DNA of 64,000 nt from contig CP129482.1 in NCBI GenBank assembly GCA_030583925.1, forward strand, positions 1,922,001 to 1,986,000, read 5' to 3'. This DNA is from Anaerolineales bacterium. Lineage in GTDB: Bacteria > Chloroflexota > Anaerolineae > Anaerolineales > Villigracilaceae. How positions within the stretch are numbered: the stretch's first letter is position 1; each line of letters starts with the position of its first letter. The notes below the pieces were generated by a model. The model was not told the origin of the DNA. It saw only the letters and a program-made list of their open reading frames with translations, and did no database searches. This document shows, piece after piece, positions 7,457 to 17,028 of the stretch. Position numbers and translations under genes: made by a program.

Positions 7457-9061
7457 TTATTGCTTATCTCCCGTTGGCAAAAATAACCGGAAACATGCGC
7501 CGGGTTCGTCGCGCTCCACGAGATCGAGCGTCCCGCCGTGCGCGGTGACGATATTGTAACTCACTGTCAGCCCCAAGCCGGTGCCGCCTTCTTTCGTGCT
7601 GAAGAACGGCTCGAAGATATTGTTGCGTTGATCGGCAGGGATGCCGGGTCCATCGTCGCAAATGATCAATTCAACTCCGCCGCCTAACGCGCGCGCGGTA
7701 ATTTCCAATTCCCCGCCTTCGGGCATCGCATCGTGCGCGTTGAGGATCAAGTTGATGAAGATCTGTTGGATTTGTCCGCTCACCGCGAAGATGGACGGGA
7801 GCGATTCGGGCAGATCGGTCTTGATCTGAATGTTCCGCTGGTGGAGTTGCTGCGAAGTGAGACTGATCACGTGTTGGAGCAATTCCAAAACGTCCACATG
7901 TTCCACGCGCACGGTGCCGGGGCGATAGAATTCAAGCATCCTCTGCATGGTTTTCATCAGGCGGTCGAGTTCTGTGCGCGCGAGTTCGAAATACTCTTTC
8001 CGCTTTTCGGCGGGCAGGTCTTCGCGCCCGGCGAGATGCAAACAATTTTGCACCGATTGAAGCGGATTATTCACTTCATGCGCGATCGAAGCGGTGAGCC
8101 TGCCTGCCGCCGCCATTTTTTCCGCGCGCAATAATGCCTGTTGCGATTCTTCCACGCGGCGGAGCGTGTCGCGTAGGTCGGCGTATAAGCGCGCATTCTC
8201 CATCGCAACCACCGCTTGCCGCGCCAGCACGAAGAATAATTCCAAGTCTGCGCCGCGGAATTGCGCGCCGGAGGAATCACGCGCTGCGAACAACACGCTG
8301 TTCCAGTTCGAGCGGGGGATAGGGATGAGGATGGCTGAACCAAGCCCAACCGTGGAAAGAAGCGACTGCGCGTCCGCCTCGCCCGGTCCCGACGCGTGGA
8401 TGATCATCGGATTCCGGTCCTCTGCGACGCGGCGGATCAATCCGACGGCGGTTTGGTCCGCCGCGACGGGGAGCGTTTTTCCAACCTCCGCCACCGCCGT
8501 GACGGTTTCGCCGTCCACCCGATAGTACGCGACGTTCGAACAGTTGAGGTGGTCGCGGATCGCGTCGGCGATGAGCGCGATCAATTTATCCTGATCGGTT
8601 TCGGCAAACAGCGTTTCGGTCACGTTGAACAACGGGCGCAATGCCTGCACGCGCGCCGCATCGCGTTTGCGAAGATTATCGTTGATGGCTTGCGCAACGG
8701 CGCTTACAAGTTCTTCGCCTTTTTCAAACGGCTTGAGCAACAACCCGTCCACGCCCTGCCTCAGCGCGCGGATCGCTGTTTCCACGGTGCCAAAGCCGGT
8801 CATCACCAACACTGCGATATCCGGTTGGACAATCTTCGCGCGCGCGATCACATCGAAGCCGTCCACCTCCGGCATACGGATGTCAACGAGCAGGAGGTCG
8901 GTGCGCGTTTGTTGGAGGTGTTCGATCGCCGCGTGTGGGTTGATCAGCGCGGTGACGCGATAGCCCTCGCGGCTGAGCACGCGGTCGCACAGTGATGCGA
9001 TGCCGGGCTCATCGTCCACAACGAGGATGGACGCGGATGGATTCGATGTCGAAATGCTCAT
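7457..9061 (-). CDS. REC-GAF-histidine kinase (hybrid sensor/relay)
   Basis: 534 residues. The order is receiver (about 10-125; VVDDEPGI, Asp near 58 in LLLVDIRMPEVDG, Lys in LLLKPF), GAF (about 160-300), HisKA with the phospho-His near 327 in SIAHEVNNPLQS, and HATPase_c with GGTGLGLTVSYN near 494. A receiver in front of a kinase suggests that phosphorylation by another kinase tunes this one. The ATG at 9059-9061 overlaps the TGA of the upstream kinase gene (ATGA), so translation is coupled. The open frame extends further upstream, but that part has low-complexity Arg-rich sequence and is not credible. Confidence 0.92.
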   Translation of the reverse strand: MSISTSNPSASILVVDDEPGIASLCDRVLSREGYRVTALINPHAAIEHLQQTRTDLLLVDIRMPEVDGFDVIARAKIVQPDIAVLVMTGFGTVETAIRALRQGVDGLLLKPFEKGEELVSAVAQAINDNLRKRDAARVQALRPLFNVTETLFAETDQDKLIALIADAIRDHLNCSNVAYYRVDGETVTAVAEVGKTLPVAADQTAVGLIRRVAEDRNPMIIHASGPGEADAQSLLSTVGLGSAILIPIPRSNWNSVLFAARDSSGAQFRGADLELFFVLARQAVVAMENARLYADLRDTLRRVEESQQALLRAEKMAAAGRLTASIAHEVNNPLQSVQNCLHLAGREDLPAEKRKEYFELARTELDRLMKTMQRMLEFYRPGTVRVEHVDVLELLQHVISLTSQQLHQRNIQIKTDLPESLPSIFAVSGQIQQIFINLILNAHDAMPEGGELEITARALGGGVELIICDDGPGIPADQRNNIFEPFFSTKEGGTGLGLTVSYNIVTAHGGTLDLVERDEPGACFRLFLPTGDKQ

Positions 9062-11682
9062 ATCGGCAGCCACACAGTAAATTTCGAGCCTTTGCCGGGT
9101 TCGCTGTCCGCTTCGATAGCGCCGCCATGATCGGTGACGATGCCGTATGTGACCGAAAGCCCAAGCCCCGTGCCGCCGTGATTTCCTTTGGTCGTGAAGA
9201 ATGGCTCGAAGATCCTTGTCATATCTTCTTTGGGTATCCCCACGCCGGTATCTCGGACGGATACCAACGCCCATTGGCGGTTGTTCCGCTTGGCGGAGGT
9301 TGTGACGATCTCCAGCGCGCCGCCGTCTGGCATGGCTTGCAAGGCATTGTGCACGAGGTTGAGCGCGACCTGCTTGATCTGGTTGACGTCTATCATCACC
9401 CATGGGAGGGATTCGTCGAAGTGAGTTTTCAATGACACGCCGCTGGTGTGGATGAGATGCCGGCTCAGCGCGATCACATCGTCTAATACTTCGTTCAACG
9501 AGGCGCGGGCGCGGGCGCTTTCTCCTTGCCGCGCAAAGTCCAACAGGCGGCGCACCACGTCGCGGGCGCGCTTCGCCTCCCGGACGACCAGTTCAAGGTC
9601 TTTGCGCGTTTGGTTCTCTTGCGGAAATTCATCGAGCGCGAGTTCGGCAAACCCGGTCACCGAGGTGAGCGGGTTGTTCAATTCATGCGCAATGCCCGCC
9701 GCCATCTCGCCGACCGCGGCAAGTTTTGCGGCTTGGAGCAGGCGATTTTCCGTTTTTCGCTGGGCATCCATCCGTTCGCGCAATTCGAGTTGTGTGGCGC
9801 GTAACTGGCTGACGGTCTGTTCCAATCGCTGATATTGATCGGCGCTGGTGATCACGCTGGCGAGGATGCCCGCGAGCGATTCGAGCGCCATGAAATCGTT
9901 GTGGGTGAATGCGTTGCGCGAACTGCTTTCCACGTCAATAATGCCGAGAATTTTCATGCCATCGCGGATCGCCACGCACATTTCGGAGCCTGCTTGCCAG
10001 CCTTTGATGGAGCGATAGCGGTTGTCTTGTAATACATCGTTCACCACGACGCTATCGCCTGTTTCAAAAACACGACCGGTGATTCCGCCGCTGACCGGAT
10101 ATTCGAACGATTGCATTGCTCGCCGGACTACGTTTTGGCTGGCTCCGCCGAAACCGCCGATGGTGAGACTGCCTTTCGAATCGGCGATGAAGACGGCGGC
10201 GAGTTCGTAAGCAAAATACCGCGCAAGGAGTTCGGCGGTGATCTGCGCCACTTCCTGAGGTTCGGTCAAGCCTACAACTTGTTGTACAACTTCGTGAATC
10301 AAACCAAGGTTGCGAGCGCGGCCCTCGGCTTCTTCGCGCACGCGTGTATAGTCCGCGAGGCTGGCGAGGTGACTGGCAATGACGACGATCAGGCTTTCAT
10401 CGTAGAAGTTGAACGCGTCCGCTTTGGCGCTTTCGATGCAGAGCGTGCCGATGATCTGCCCGCGGAAGCGCAGAGGGACATACACGCCGGAGAGCGCGCC
10501 TTCGTAGAGCGGGGTGACGCCTTCGAGAAGCGGATCTCCCAGCCGTGCTTTTTGCGAGCCTTTGAGGGTGGACGCGATCCAGCGTTCGTGCGCGCTGCGG
10601 ATCGAGGAAGTCACGTTGCCATCGCGGCTCCGAAATTCAGTTACTAATCGGTTATCTGCGGAAAGCAGGTCGAGCAAAATGAGTTCTGTGCCGAAGGCGC
10701 GTGACAACAGGGCAAACACGCGCCGCGCGATCTGATCCAAATTTCGCCCGGTGGAGATGGTCAGCGAAAAATCGTTGAGCATTGCCATCCGCCGCAGGTG
10801 GCTCGACATTTCTGCGAAGGTGATGATCGTTTCGATGGCGGGCGCGATCTGTGTGATGAGTTCGGTCAGGCGGTTCCATTCATCGCGTTTGAACGCGGAA
10901 GTTCGCCAGAGGACGAGCGTGCCGATCATGCGTTGTCCGATAACGATGGGGATGCACGCCCATAGTTTTGTGTTGGATTTCAAACCTTTGTGCGGGATCG
11001 AATCCCACAGCGGGTCTTCGCGACTAACCACCATCGGCGTGAGGTTGCGGTTCATCCGCCGCAGGAGGGTGTTGGATTCGATGGGGAGATCGAGGTTGGC
11101 GCACGCGGGCGCGTTCCAATGGGCGCGGACTTCCAGTGAGTCGCCGCGTCGAATGGCGAGCCAGGCTCCCTGTACGGAAACGAGGCGTAAAAAAGAGGTG
11201 AGGGCGCGGTCGAGCGCGCGCGGCATGTCGTAGGGATTTTCCGAATCTAGATCGGGGACAAGCAACGACGCGGCGACGGACGCCGACGCGGACGAATCCG
11301 GCGGCGTTTCTCCGTTTTGCATCCCTGTGACGACAAGCCGCCATAGCCGTTGCGATTCAGCGCTGAGTTGGTCTGCCCCAGCCAGCGCGACGCGTGACAT
11401 CCCCTTCAGCGGGAAGGCGAAGAGCCGGGCAACTTCGAGATTGCTCGATTCGGGCAGGGAAACGGAACGGCTTTGTCCGCCGCTGAGCGCGCCGCACAAC
11501 CACGAATCAACTTCGGATTTGTTGAGGAACTTGAGAAGTTCGGGTCGGTTTTTTTTAGTCAGATGATGATGCGAGACAATGTGCCATACTCCCGCTTCAC
11601 GTTCCACCAGCGCGGACCAAGCGGTCTCGGTGAGTTGAACGGTTTCCTTGAGCTGAAATTCAATGTCTTTTTGAGCGCTCAT
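9058..11682 (-). CDS. Soluble multi-GAF histidine kinase
   Basis: 874 residues, with no transmembrane segment seen. Three GAF-like regions (about 170-300, 320-455 and 480-620) are followed by a helix, HisKA with the phospho-His near 662 in GIAHELNNPLTSVTG, and HATPase_c with GGTGLGLSVTYG near 836. It is probably a cytoplasmic sensor of small ligands or redox state. The ATG at 11682 is chosen because a TATAAT lies 8 bases upstream; an in-frame TTG at 11691 would be within the promoter. It is first in a three-gene two-component operon. Confidence 0.92.
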   Translation of the reverse strand: MSAQKDIEFQLKETVQLTETAWSALVEREAGVWHIVSHHHLTKKNRPELLKFLNKSEVDSWLCGALSGGQSRSVSLPESSNLEVARLFAFPLKGMSRVALAGADQLSAESQRLWRLVVTGMQNGETPPDSSASASVAASLLVPDLDSENPYDMPRALDRALTSFLRLVSVQGAWLAIRRGDSLEVRAHWNAPACANLDLPIESNTLLRRMNRNLTPMVVSREDPLWDSIPHKGLKSNTKLWACIPIVIGQRMIGTLVLWRTSAFKRDEWNRLTELITQIAPAIETIITFAEMSSHLRRMAMLNDFSLTISTGRNLDQIARRVFALLSRAFGTELILLDLLSADNRLVTEFRSRDGNVTSSIRSAHERWIASTLKGSQKARLGDPLLEGVTPLYEGALSGVYVPLRFRGQIIGTLCIESAKADAFNFYDESLIVVIASHLASLADYTRVREEAEGRARNLGLIHEVVQQVVGLTEPQEVAQITAELLARYFAYELAAVFIADSKGSLTIGGFGGASQNVVRRAMQSFEYPVSGGITGRVFETGDSVVVNDVLQDNRYRSIKGWQAGSEMCVAIRDGMKILGIIDVESSSRNAFTHNDFMALESLAGILASVITSADQYQRLEQTVSQLRATQLELRERMDAQRKTENRLLQAAKLAAVGEMAAGIAHELNNPLTSVTGFAELALDEFPQENQTRKDLELVVREAKRARDVVRRLLDFARQGESARARASLNEVLDDVIALSRHLIHTSGVSLKTHFDESLPWVMIDVNQIKQVALNLVHNALQAMPDGGALEIVTTSAKRNNRQWALVSVRDTGVGIPKEDMTRIFEPFFTTKGNHGGTGLGLSVTYGIVTDHGGAIEADSEPGKGSKFTVWLPI

Positions 11683-11690
11683 GCAATGCA

Positions 11691-11696
11691 ATTATA
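11691..11696 (-). promoter_or_regulatory. Leaderless-type TATAAT before the GAF histidine kinase operon
   Basis: On the minus strand a perfect TATAAT is followed by 8 bases and the ATG at 11682. No Shine-Dalgarno is present, which fits a leaderless or one-base-leader mRNA. Confidence 0.6.
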
Positions 11697-11770
11697 CGAC
11701 AGAGTAACTACGGTTGATGCAGTGGGGAATACTGAGAGTGGTGAAAAGGATGGGTTAAATTCTTTCCCTG

Positions 11771-11823
11771 CCACAAAGATTTTGAGTTTTTCTCTTAAAG
11801 GTCTATGTGAACTCTGTGGCTAA
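11771..11823. repeat. Degenerate dispersed repeat (CCACAAAG ... CTCTGTGG)
   Basis: CCACAAAGATTTTGAG and TGTGAACTCTGTGGC form an imperfect inverted repeat. A related sequence lies at about 18941-18999 before the EamA gene. It is noncoding. Confidence 0.5.
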
Positions 11824-11883
11824 GTCCACGAGATTAGCCACTCCCCGCGTTTATCTGTGATTAAAGATGTTTCGCTAGGATGG

Positions 11884-11889
11884 TAGAAT
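11884..11889 (+). promoter_or_regulatory. Leaderless-type -10 box of trmFO
   Basis: TAGAAT is followed by exactly 6 bases and the ATG at 11896. No Shine-Dalgarno precedes the gene. The spacing is the same as in moaC. Confidence 0.55.
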
Positions 11890-11895
11890 CATCGC

Positions 11896-13242
11896 ATGGC
11901 AGAATTAATTGTGATCGGAGGCGGGTTAGCCGGAAGCGAAGCCGCGTGGCAAGCCGCGCAACGCGGATTGAAAGTGCGCCTCTTCGAGATGCGCCCGGTG
12001 ATGCAGACCGGCGCACACCAAACGGACGCGCTGGCTGAACTGGTCTGCTCGAACTCGCTCGGCTCGAACTTGCCGGACCGCGCCTCCGGCTTGCTGAAAA
12101 ACGAAGCGCGCCTGCTTGGCTCCATGTTGCTGGAATGCGCCGAAGAAGCGTCCTTGCCGGCAGGCGGCGCGCTGGCGGTTGACCGCGAGGCGTTCGCAGA
12201 GAAAGTCACACGACGAATTGAAAATCATCCGAACATCGAAATTGTACGCGAGGAAGTCAAAGCGATTCCAAATTTGCCGACCATTGTCGCCAGCGGACCG
12301 TTGACTTCGCCCGCGCTCTCCGCGTCGATTGCGGAGTTGAGCGGCGAGAATCATCTCTTTTTCTTCGATGCCATCGCGCCCATCGTCCATGCCGAGAGTA
12401 TCAACATGCAGATCGCATTCCGCGCTTCGCGTTACGACAAAGGCGCTCAGGATGAAGGCGATTACATCAACTGTCCGTTCACGAAGGAGGAATATTACGC
12501 CTTCGTTGACGCGCTGTTGAAGGCGGAACGAATCGAACTGCGCGCTTTTGAAGACGCGATCAAGTCCGGCGTGAAAGCGGGTCACTTCTTTGAAGGTTGT
12601 TTGCCTGTCGAGATCATCGTGGAGCGCGGGCTTGACTCACTCGCTTTCGGTCCCATGCGCCCGGTCGGTTTGCGCGATCCGCGCACGGGCAAACGTCCGT
12701 ACGCGGTGGTGCAATTGCGGCAGGATAATCTCGCTGGCAGTTTGTACAATCTGGTCGGTTTTCAAACTAACCTGAAATTCCCTGAACAAAGACGCGTCTT
12801 GCGTATGATCCCCGGTCTCGAAAATGCTGAGTTCATGCGCTATGGGCAGATGCACCGTAACACCTTCATCGCTTCGCCGAAACTTTTGCGCCCCACACTT
12901 CAACACATCACACGCGACGATCTTTTTTTCGCCGGTCAGATCACCGGCGTTGAGGGCTACATGGGCAACATCGCCACCGGTTTGCTGGCGGGCGTCAACG
13001 CGGCGCGGCTTTATCATGGCGAAGCGCCTCTCACGTTGCCGCAAACCACGATGCTCGGCGCGCTCTGTCATTACGTGACGCACGCCGACCTCAAAGATTT
13101 CCAGCCGATGAAAGCCAACTTCGGAATCCTGCCGCCGATCGAATTCACATCGAAGATCGGCAAGCGCGAACGCGGCGCGGCATACGCGGAACGTTCGCTG
13201 GCAGAGTTGCAAACGGTGATGGATGGGATGGTCGCGGCGTGA
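11896..13242 (+). CDS. trmFO: tRNA (uracil-54-C5)-methyltransferase TrmFO
   Basis: 448 residues. TrmFO makes ribothymidine at position 54 of tRNA using methylene-tetrahydrofolate and FAD. The N-terminal dinucleotide-binding motif is [17 protein letters not shown]. Family segments include [21 protein letters not shown], the TrmFO-type [13 protein letters not shown], the Cys-containing [11 protein letters not shown], and [20 protein letters not shown]. Its GTG-starting downstream neighbour overlaps its stop codon by 4 bases. Confidence 0.96.
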   Translation: MAELIVIGGGLAGSEAAWQAAQRGLKVRLFEMRPVMQTGAHQTDALAELVCSNSLGSNLPDRASGLLKNEARLLGSMLLECAEEASLPAGGALAVDREAFAEKVTRRIENHPNIEIVREEVKAIPNLPTIVASGPLTSPALSASIAELSGENHLFFFDAIAPIVHAESINMQIAFRASRYDKGAQDEGDYINCPFTKEEYYAFVDALLKAERIELRAFEDAIKSGVKAGHFFEGCLPVEIIVERGLDSLAFGPMRPVGLRDPRTGKRPYAVVQLRQDNLAGSLYNLVGFQTNLKFPEQRRVLRMIPGLENAEFMRYGQMHRNTFIASPKLLRPTLQHITRDDLFFAGQITGVEGYMGNIATGLLAGVNAARLYHGEAPLTLPQTTMLGALCHYVTHADLKDFQPMKANFGILPPIEFTSKIGKRERGAAYAERSLAELQTVMDGMVAA

Positions 13243-14147
13243 CGAATAAATCCATCGCGGTCTATTTATCCGTCATCGGGCTCTTGCTTGCGGCGGTTCT
13301 CGGCTGGTACGCGTACTCGGTTCTTTCTCAGCCTGAGCCTGATTCGACCTCCTTCGACGGACTCCGCGCCTACGAAGACGTGCAGGCGCAGGTCGCGTTC
13401 GGTCCGCGCATTCCGGGGACGGAGGGGCATGCCCAAGTCCGCGCGTGGATGCGGGCAGAGTTGGAGTCCGCTGGCTGGCAGGTCGAAGTCCAGGAATCCG
13501 AAGCGTTGGGGCATCCAATCGTCAATGTGGTGGCGAAGCGCTCGGACGAACCTCCGCAGATCATCCTTGGCGCGCATTACGATTCGCGCATGTTTGCCGA
13601 TAACGATCCCGTTGTTGCGAACCGTTCCCTGCCTGTGCCCGGCGCAAACGACGGCGCCTCCGGCGTGGCGGTTTTGCTGGAGTTGGCGCGTTCATTGCCC
13701 AAAGATACGACCAATGTTTGGCTGGTATTTTTCGACGCGGAGGATAACGGACGAATCGCGGGCTGGGATTGGATTCTCGGCTCTCGTGAGTTTGTCGCGA
13801 ATAATTCGTTTCAGCCGCGCGCGGTCGTGATTGTGGACATGATCGGCGACGCCGATTTGAACATTTACAAGGAACGAAATTCCGATCCGATGTTGACGGA
13901 TGAAATCTGGGCGGCGGCGGCGAGTTTGGGGTACGAAAACAAATTTATACCTGAATATAAATATTCGATGCTCGACGACCACGCGCCGTTTCTCGAAGCG
14001 GGCATCCCGGCAGTGGACCTGATTGACTTCGATTATCCCTATTGGCATACGTTGGACGACACGCCGGATAAGGTTTCACCGCAAAGCCTCGAAGCGGTGG
14101 GCAGGACGTTGTGGGTTTGGATCGTTCAGCAGGGCGCGCAAAACTGA
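13239..14147 (+). CDS. M28-family zinc peptidase / glutaminyl cyclase-like, membrane anchored
   Basis: 302 residues starting with GTG, overlapping the trmFO stop by 4 bases. An N-terminal helix (about 5-27, [19 protein letters not shown]) anchors or exports it. The M28 zinc ligands are visible: [36 protein letters not shown], and a late His in [10 protein letters not shown]. The motifs are shared between M28 aminopeptidases and glutaminyl-peptide cyclotransferases, and the sequence alone does not decide between them. It probably acts outside the cytoplasmic membrane. Confidence 0.87.
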   Translation: MTNKSIAVYLSVIGLLLAAVLGWYAYSVLSQPEPDSTSFDGLRAYEDVQAQVAFGPRIPGTEGHAQVRAWMRAELESAGWQVEVQESEALGHPIVNVVAKRSDEPPQIILGAHYDSRMFADNDPVVANRSLPVPGANDGASGVAVLLELARSLPKDTTNVWLVFFDAEDNGRIAGWDWILGSREFVANNSFQPRAVVIVDMIGDADLNIYKERNSDPMLTDEIWAAAASLGYENKFIPEYKYSMLDDHAPFLEAGIPAVDLIDFDYPYWHTLDDTPDKVSPQSLEAVGRTLWVWIVQQGAQN

Positions 14148-14181
14148 TAAAATAAAATCGGGTTTGAAAGTCAATATCAAC

Positions 14182-15450
14182 ATGCCGAAGAAGAAAACCA
14201 AAGCCCCGCCTATTCAGCAGATCCTGAAAAAGATTCGCCCGGCATGGGTCGAGCATGTCGGAAGCGAACTCGCGCGCGGCATGGAGGTGCGCGCCGGCTT
14301 CGAGAAGCAACTGGGAAGGTTCTTCGACTTGCTGGAGCAGTCCGTCACTACCGGCGACCCGGCGTGGATGGATTCCATTCTGCTCGATTGGGCGAAATCG
14401 TCCACAGAAACGAATCTGGAGGATGGGTTGTATCACGTCTCCTTCCTCATCAACCGCATGATCGCGCTGACGATCCAAGTGGCAAACGAAACGCTGACGA
14501 AACAGCAGTCGCTCGATCTGCTTGCCGCGATCATCCCGATCTACACGTACGGGCTGGGCGTTGTGGCGCGCTATGAAATGGAAACGCGCGTGGCGCATAT
14601 CTCTGCCGAGATGGAAAAAGTGCAAAAGCAAATGGAGCGCGTGGACCGCAGCAAGTCTGCGTTTATTTCGGTCGCCGCGCATGAACTCAAGACGCCGTTG
14701 ACGCTGATCGAAGGCTACTCATCCATGATGGAGGATCTGACCGGCGAACAAAAGAGCGAACAGTTGAAAAGTCTGCTGGCAGGCATGACCACTGGCGTTG
14801 GGCGTCTGCGGATTATCGTAGACGACATGATAGACGTTTCGATGATCGACAACGATCTGCTTCGTTTGAACTTTCAGCCCGCGCAAATTGGGACTTTGTT
14901 GGAAGCGCTGCGAAAAGAAGTCGAGTCGGCGGCGCAGAATCGCAAACTGTCGGTCGCCCTGTCGAATTTCGAGGGCAGTCGTCAGTGGATCTATCTGGAT
15001 TCGATCCGCATCACCCAGGCCTTGCGGAACGTGATCAGTAATGCGATCAAGTTCACGCCGGATGACGGTACGATCAAAATTGATGGGCGGCTATTGCCTG
15101 GTTTTATCGAGGTCACTGTTACAGACACCGGCATCGGCATCTCGTTGGAAAATCAGAATAGGATCTTCGAGAAATTCGGTCAATTGGGAAGCGTGGGACG
15201 TCATTCCAGCGGGCGGACCAAATTCAAGGGCGGAGGACCCGGCTTGGGTCTGCCCATCGCGCGCGGCATCCTTGAAGCGCACGGGGGTTCGGTCTGGGTC
15301 GAATCGCCGGGTTACGATGAAAAAGCCTGCCCGGGCTCCACGTTCCACATACTTATCCCTGCCCGAACCGAAGCGCCCGACCCGAAAATGACGAAGTTAT
15401 TTGATAAACTTGGCAGGAAGGATGAAATTCCGGATGACCCCGCGCAATAG
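14182..15450 (+). CDS. Soluble histidine kinase with helical N-terminal sensor
   Basis: 422 residues. The first 140 residues look all-helical and resemble the RsbR/RsbRD-type N-terminal bundle of other sensor kinases. A coiled coil leads to HisKA with the phospho-His at residue 167 in VAAHELKTPLTLIEG. HATPase_c has an N box (RNVISNAIKF), DTGIGIS and GGGPGLGLPIARG. No response regulator is adjacent. The ATG at 14182 opens a lysine-rich N-terminus; the frame upstream overlaps the peptidase gene and is not plausible. A TAAAAT at about 14147 could be its -10. Confidence 0.88.
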   Translation: MPKKKTKAPPIQQILKKIRPAWVEHVGSELARGMEVRAGFEKQLGRFFDLLEQSVTTGDPAWMDSILLDWAKSSTETNLEDGLYHVSFLINRMIALTIQVANETLTKQQSLDLLAAIIPIYTYGLGVVARYEMETRVAHISAEMEKVQKQMERVDRSKSAFISVAAHELKTPLTLIEGYSSMMEDLTGEQKSEQLKSLLAGMTTGVGRLRIIVDDMIDVSMIDNDLLRLNFQPAQIGTLLEALRKEVESAAQNRKLSVALSNFEGSRQWIYLDSIRITQALRNVISNAIKFTPDDGTIKIDGRLLPGFIEVTVTDTGIGISLENQNRIFEKFGQLGSVGRHSSGRTKFKGGGPGLGLPIARGILEAHGGSVWVESPGYDEKACPGSTFHILIPARTEAPDPKMTKLFDKLGRKDEIPDDPAQ

Positions 15451-15467
15451 CGGCATCTAAGACGAAA

Positions 15468-16820
15468 ATGTCAAAACGAATTCCGCAACCCACTACGCCC
15501 CCGCACGAAAAAGCATTCCTCGTCGGCGTTGATCTGTACCAGCGAAAGACTTTTCTTTCGCTGGACGATTCGCTTGCCGAGTTGGCGTTACTTGCCGATA
15601 CCTCCGGGCTGGATGTGGCGGGCGAGTTGACCCAGAAATTAGACCGCCCTCACGTCAAAACCTACATCGGTCCCGGCAAAGTGGACGAGTTGAAAATGCT
15701 CGTCGAGGAAACGCTTTCACAAGTGGTCGTCTTCGACGACGAACTTTCGCCGCGTCACCAGCGTGAATTGCAGGAAGCGCTGGGCAGAAATGTCCGCGTG
15801 CTGGATCGCACCGCGCTCATCCTCGACATCTTCGCGCAACACGCCCACACGAAAGAAGGCATGTTGCAAGTGGAACTCGCGCAGTATGAATATTACCTGC
15901 CGCGCCTCACCGGTCAATGGACTCACTTGGAGCGGCAGGCTGGCGGCGGCGGCGGACGCGCCGGTTCGACGGGTGGAGTTGGCTTGCGCGGACCGGGCGA
16001 AACGCAGTTGGAAGTGGACAAACGCGCCATCCGCCGCGAGATCTCGCGCCTCAAAAGGGAACTCGAAAAGGTCAGCGCGCATCGTCAGCGTTATCGCGCC
16101 CAACGGAAGCGCTCGCGCATCCCGACCGTCGCGTTGGTCGGATATACCAACGCGGGGAAATCCACATTGCTGAACAAGCTGGCAAAATCGGAAGTCTATG
16201 TGGCAGATCAACTCTTTGCCACGCTCGACCCAACCACCCGCCGCGTCGAATTGCCCGGCGGCTATCAGGCGTTGATGACCGATACCGTCGGTTTCATTCA
16301 AAAACTGCCAACGGCATTGATCGAAGCGTTCCATGCCACGTTGGAAGAAATCCTCGAAGCCGATCTGTTGTTGCACGTCGTGGATATTTCTCACCCGAAC
16401 GCGTTGAATCAATTCAACGCCGTTCAACAAACTCTGGATGAACTCGGCGCGCAACACATCCCCGTTGTCACTGCGCTCAACAAAGTGGATCGTTTGCGCG
16501 ACCCGCAGTCCGCGCAGGAAGCGGTAAGCCGCTACTCGAAAGCAGTCGCAATTTCAGCGGTGAAGGGCGTTGGTATACCGGAGTTATTGCGATTGATTCA
16601 AGAGGAGTTATACGAGACATATGCGCCGATCCACGTGCGTTTGCCATATCAGCAGGGCGCGCTCATCTCGTTGTTCCACGAAGCGGGGCAGGTGGAGCGC
16701 GTCGAACACGGACGCGGCGGAGTCACCATGCAAGGGCGCATCCCCGGGCGGCTCGTCGCGCAATTCAACGGCTGGGAAGTTCGCAAAAATCATCAGCAGT
16801 TGGAAGAGGAAGAACTATGA
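15468..16820 (+). CDS. hflX: GTPase HflX (ribosome rescue/splitting factor)
   Basis: 450 residues. HflX binds the 50S subunit and splits stalled ribosomes. The N-terminal HflX domain ends in the glycine-rich GPGETQLEVDKR, followed by a coiled coil (RREISRLKRELEKV). The G domain has G1 VGYTNAGKST (about residue 224), G2 FATLDPTTRR, G3 DTVGFI and G4 NKVD. A C-terminal domain follows. The small membrane-protein gene downstream overlaps its stop by 4 bases, so the two are coupled. Confidence 0.95.
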   Translation: MSKRIPQPTTPPHEKAFLVGVDLYQRKTFLSLDDSLAELALLADTSGLDVAGELTQKLDRPHVKTYIGPGKVDELKMLVEETLSQVVVFDDELSPRHQRELQEALGRNVRVLDRTALILDIFAQHAHTKEGMLQVELAQYEYYLPRLTGQWTHLERQAGGGGGRAGSTGGVGLRGPGETQLEVDKRAIRREISRLKRELEKVSAHRQRYRAQRKRSRIPTVALVGYTNAGKSTLLNKLAKSEVYVADQLFATLDPTTRRVELPGGYQALMTDTVGFIQKLPTALIEAFHATLEEILEADLLLHVVDISHPNALNQFNAVQQTLDELGAQHIPVVTALNKVDRLRDPQSAQEAVSRYSKAVAISAVKGVGIPELLRLIQEELYETYAPIHVRLPYQQGALISLFHEAGQVERVEHGRGGVTMQGRIPGRLVAQFNGWEVRKNHQQLEEEEL

Positions 16821-17026
16821 ACTGGCTTTCGAAATTGGTAGACAACGCGTCGAATTATTTCGCGCATCGCAAGGGCTTATTGCCGATGATCGGCATCCTG
16901 TTGGTGATCGTGAATTTCATCCTCCCGTTTATCTTCGGCTTGAACGTGATCACAGGCAGTAATTTATTTTTGCATCTCGGCGTGATCGTCGCCATCTTTG
17001 GCTTCATGCTTGCGTGGGCGTTGTAA
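16817..17026 (+). CDS. Small two-helix membrane protein
   Basis: 69 residues with two predicted transmembrane helices (about 21-46, GLLPMIGILLVIVNFILPFI, and 50-69, LFLHLGVIVAIFGFMLAWAL). Its ATG overlaps the HflX TGA (ATGA), so it is translated right after HflX. I do not recognise a named family. The coupling to hflX is the only functional hint. Confidence 0.75.
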   Translation: MNWLSKLVDNASNYFAHRKGLLPMIGILLVIVNFILPFIFGLNVITGSNLFLHLGVIVAIFGFMLAWAL

Positions 17027-17028
17027 AC

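Noticed and set aside
9062..9403. N-terminal extension of the REC-GAF kinase frame
   Set aside because: The 114 extra residues are Arg-rich shadow sequence inside the upstream kinase gene. The ATG at 9061 begins a normal receiver and overlaps the upstream stop.
12637..13212. Long antisense frame within trmFO
   Set aside because: It is entirely opposite a complete TrmFO gene and has no family features.
13945..14682. 245-residue antisense frame opposite the peptidase and kinase genes
   Set aside because: It spans the boundary of two well-supported genes. Its His/Arg-rich composition is typical of antisense shadow in GC-rich DNA.
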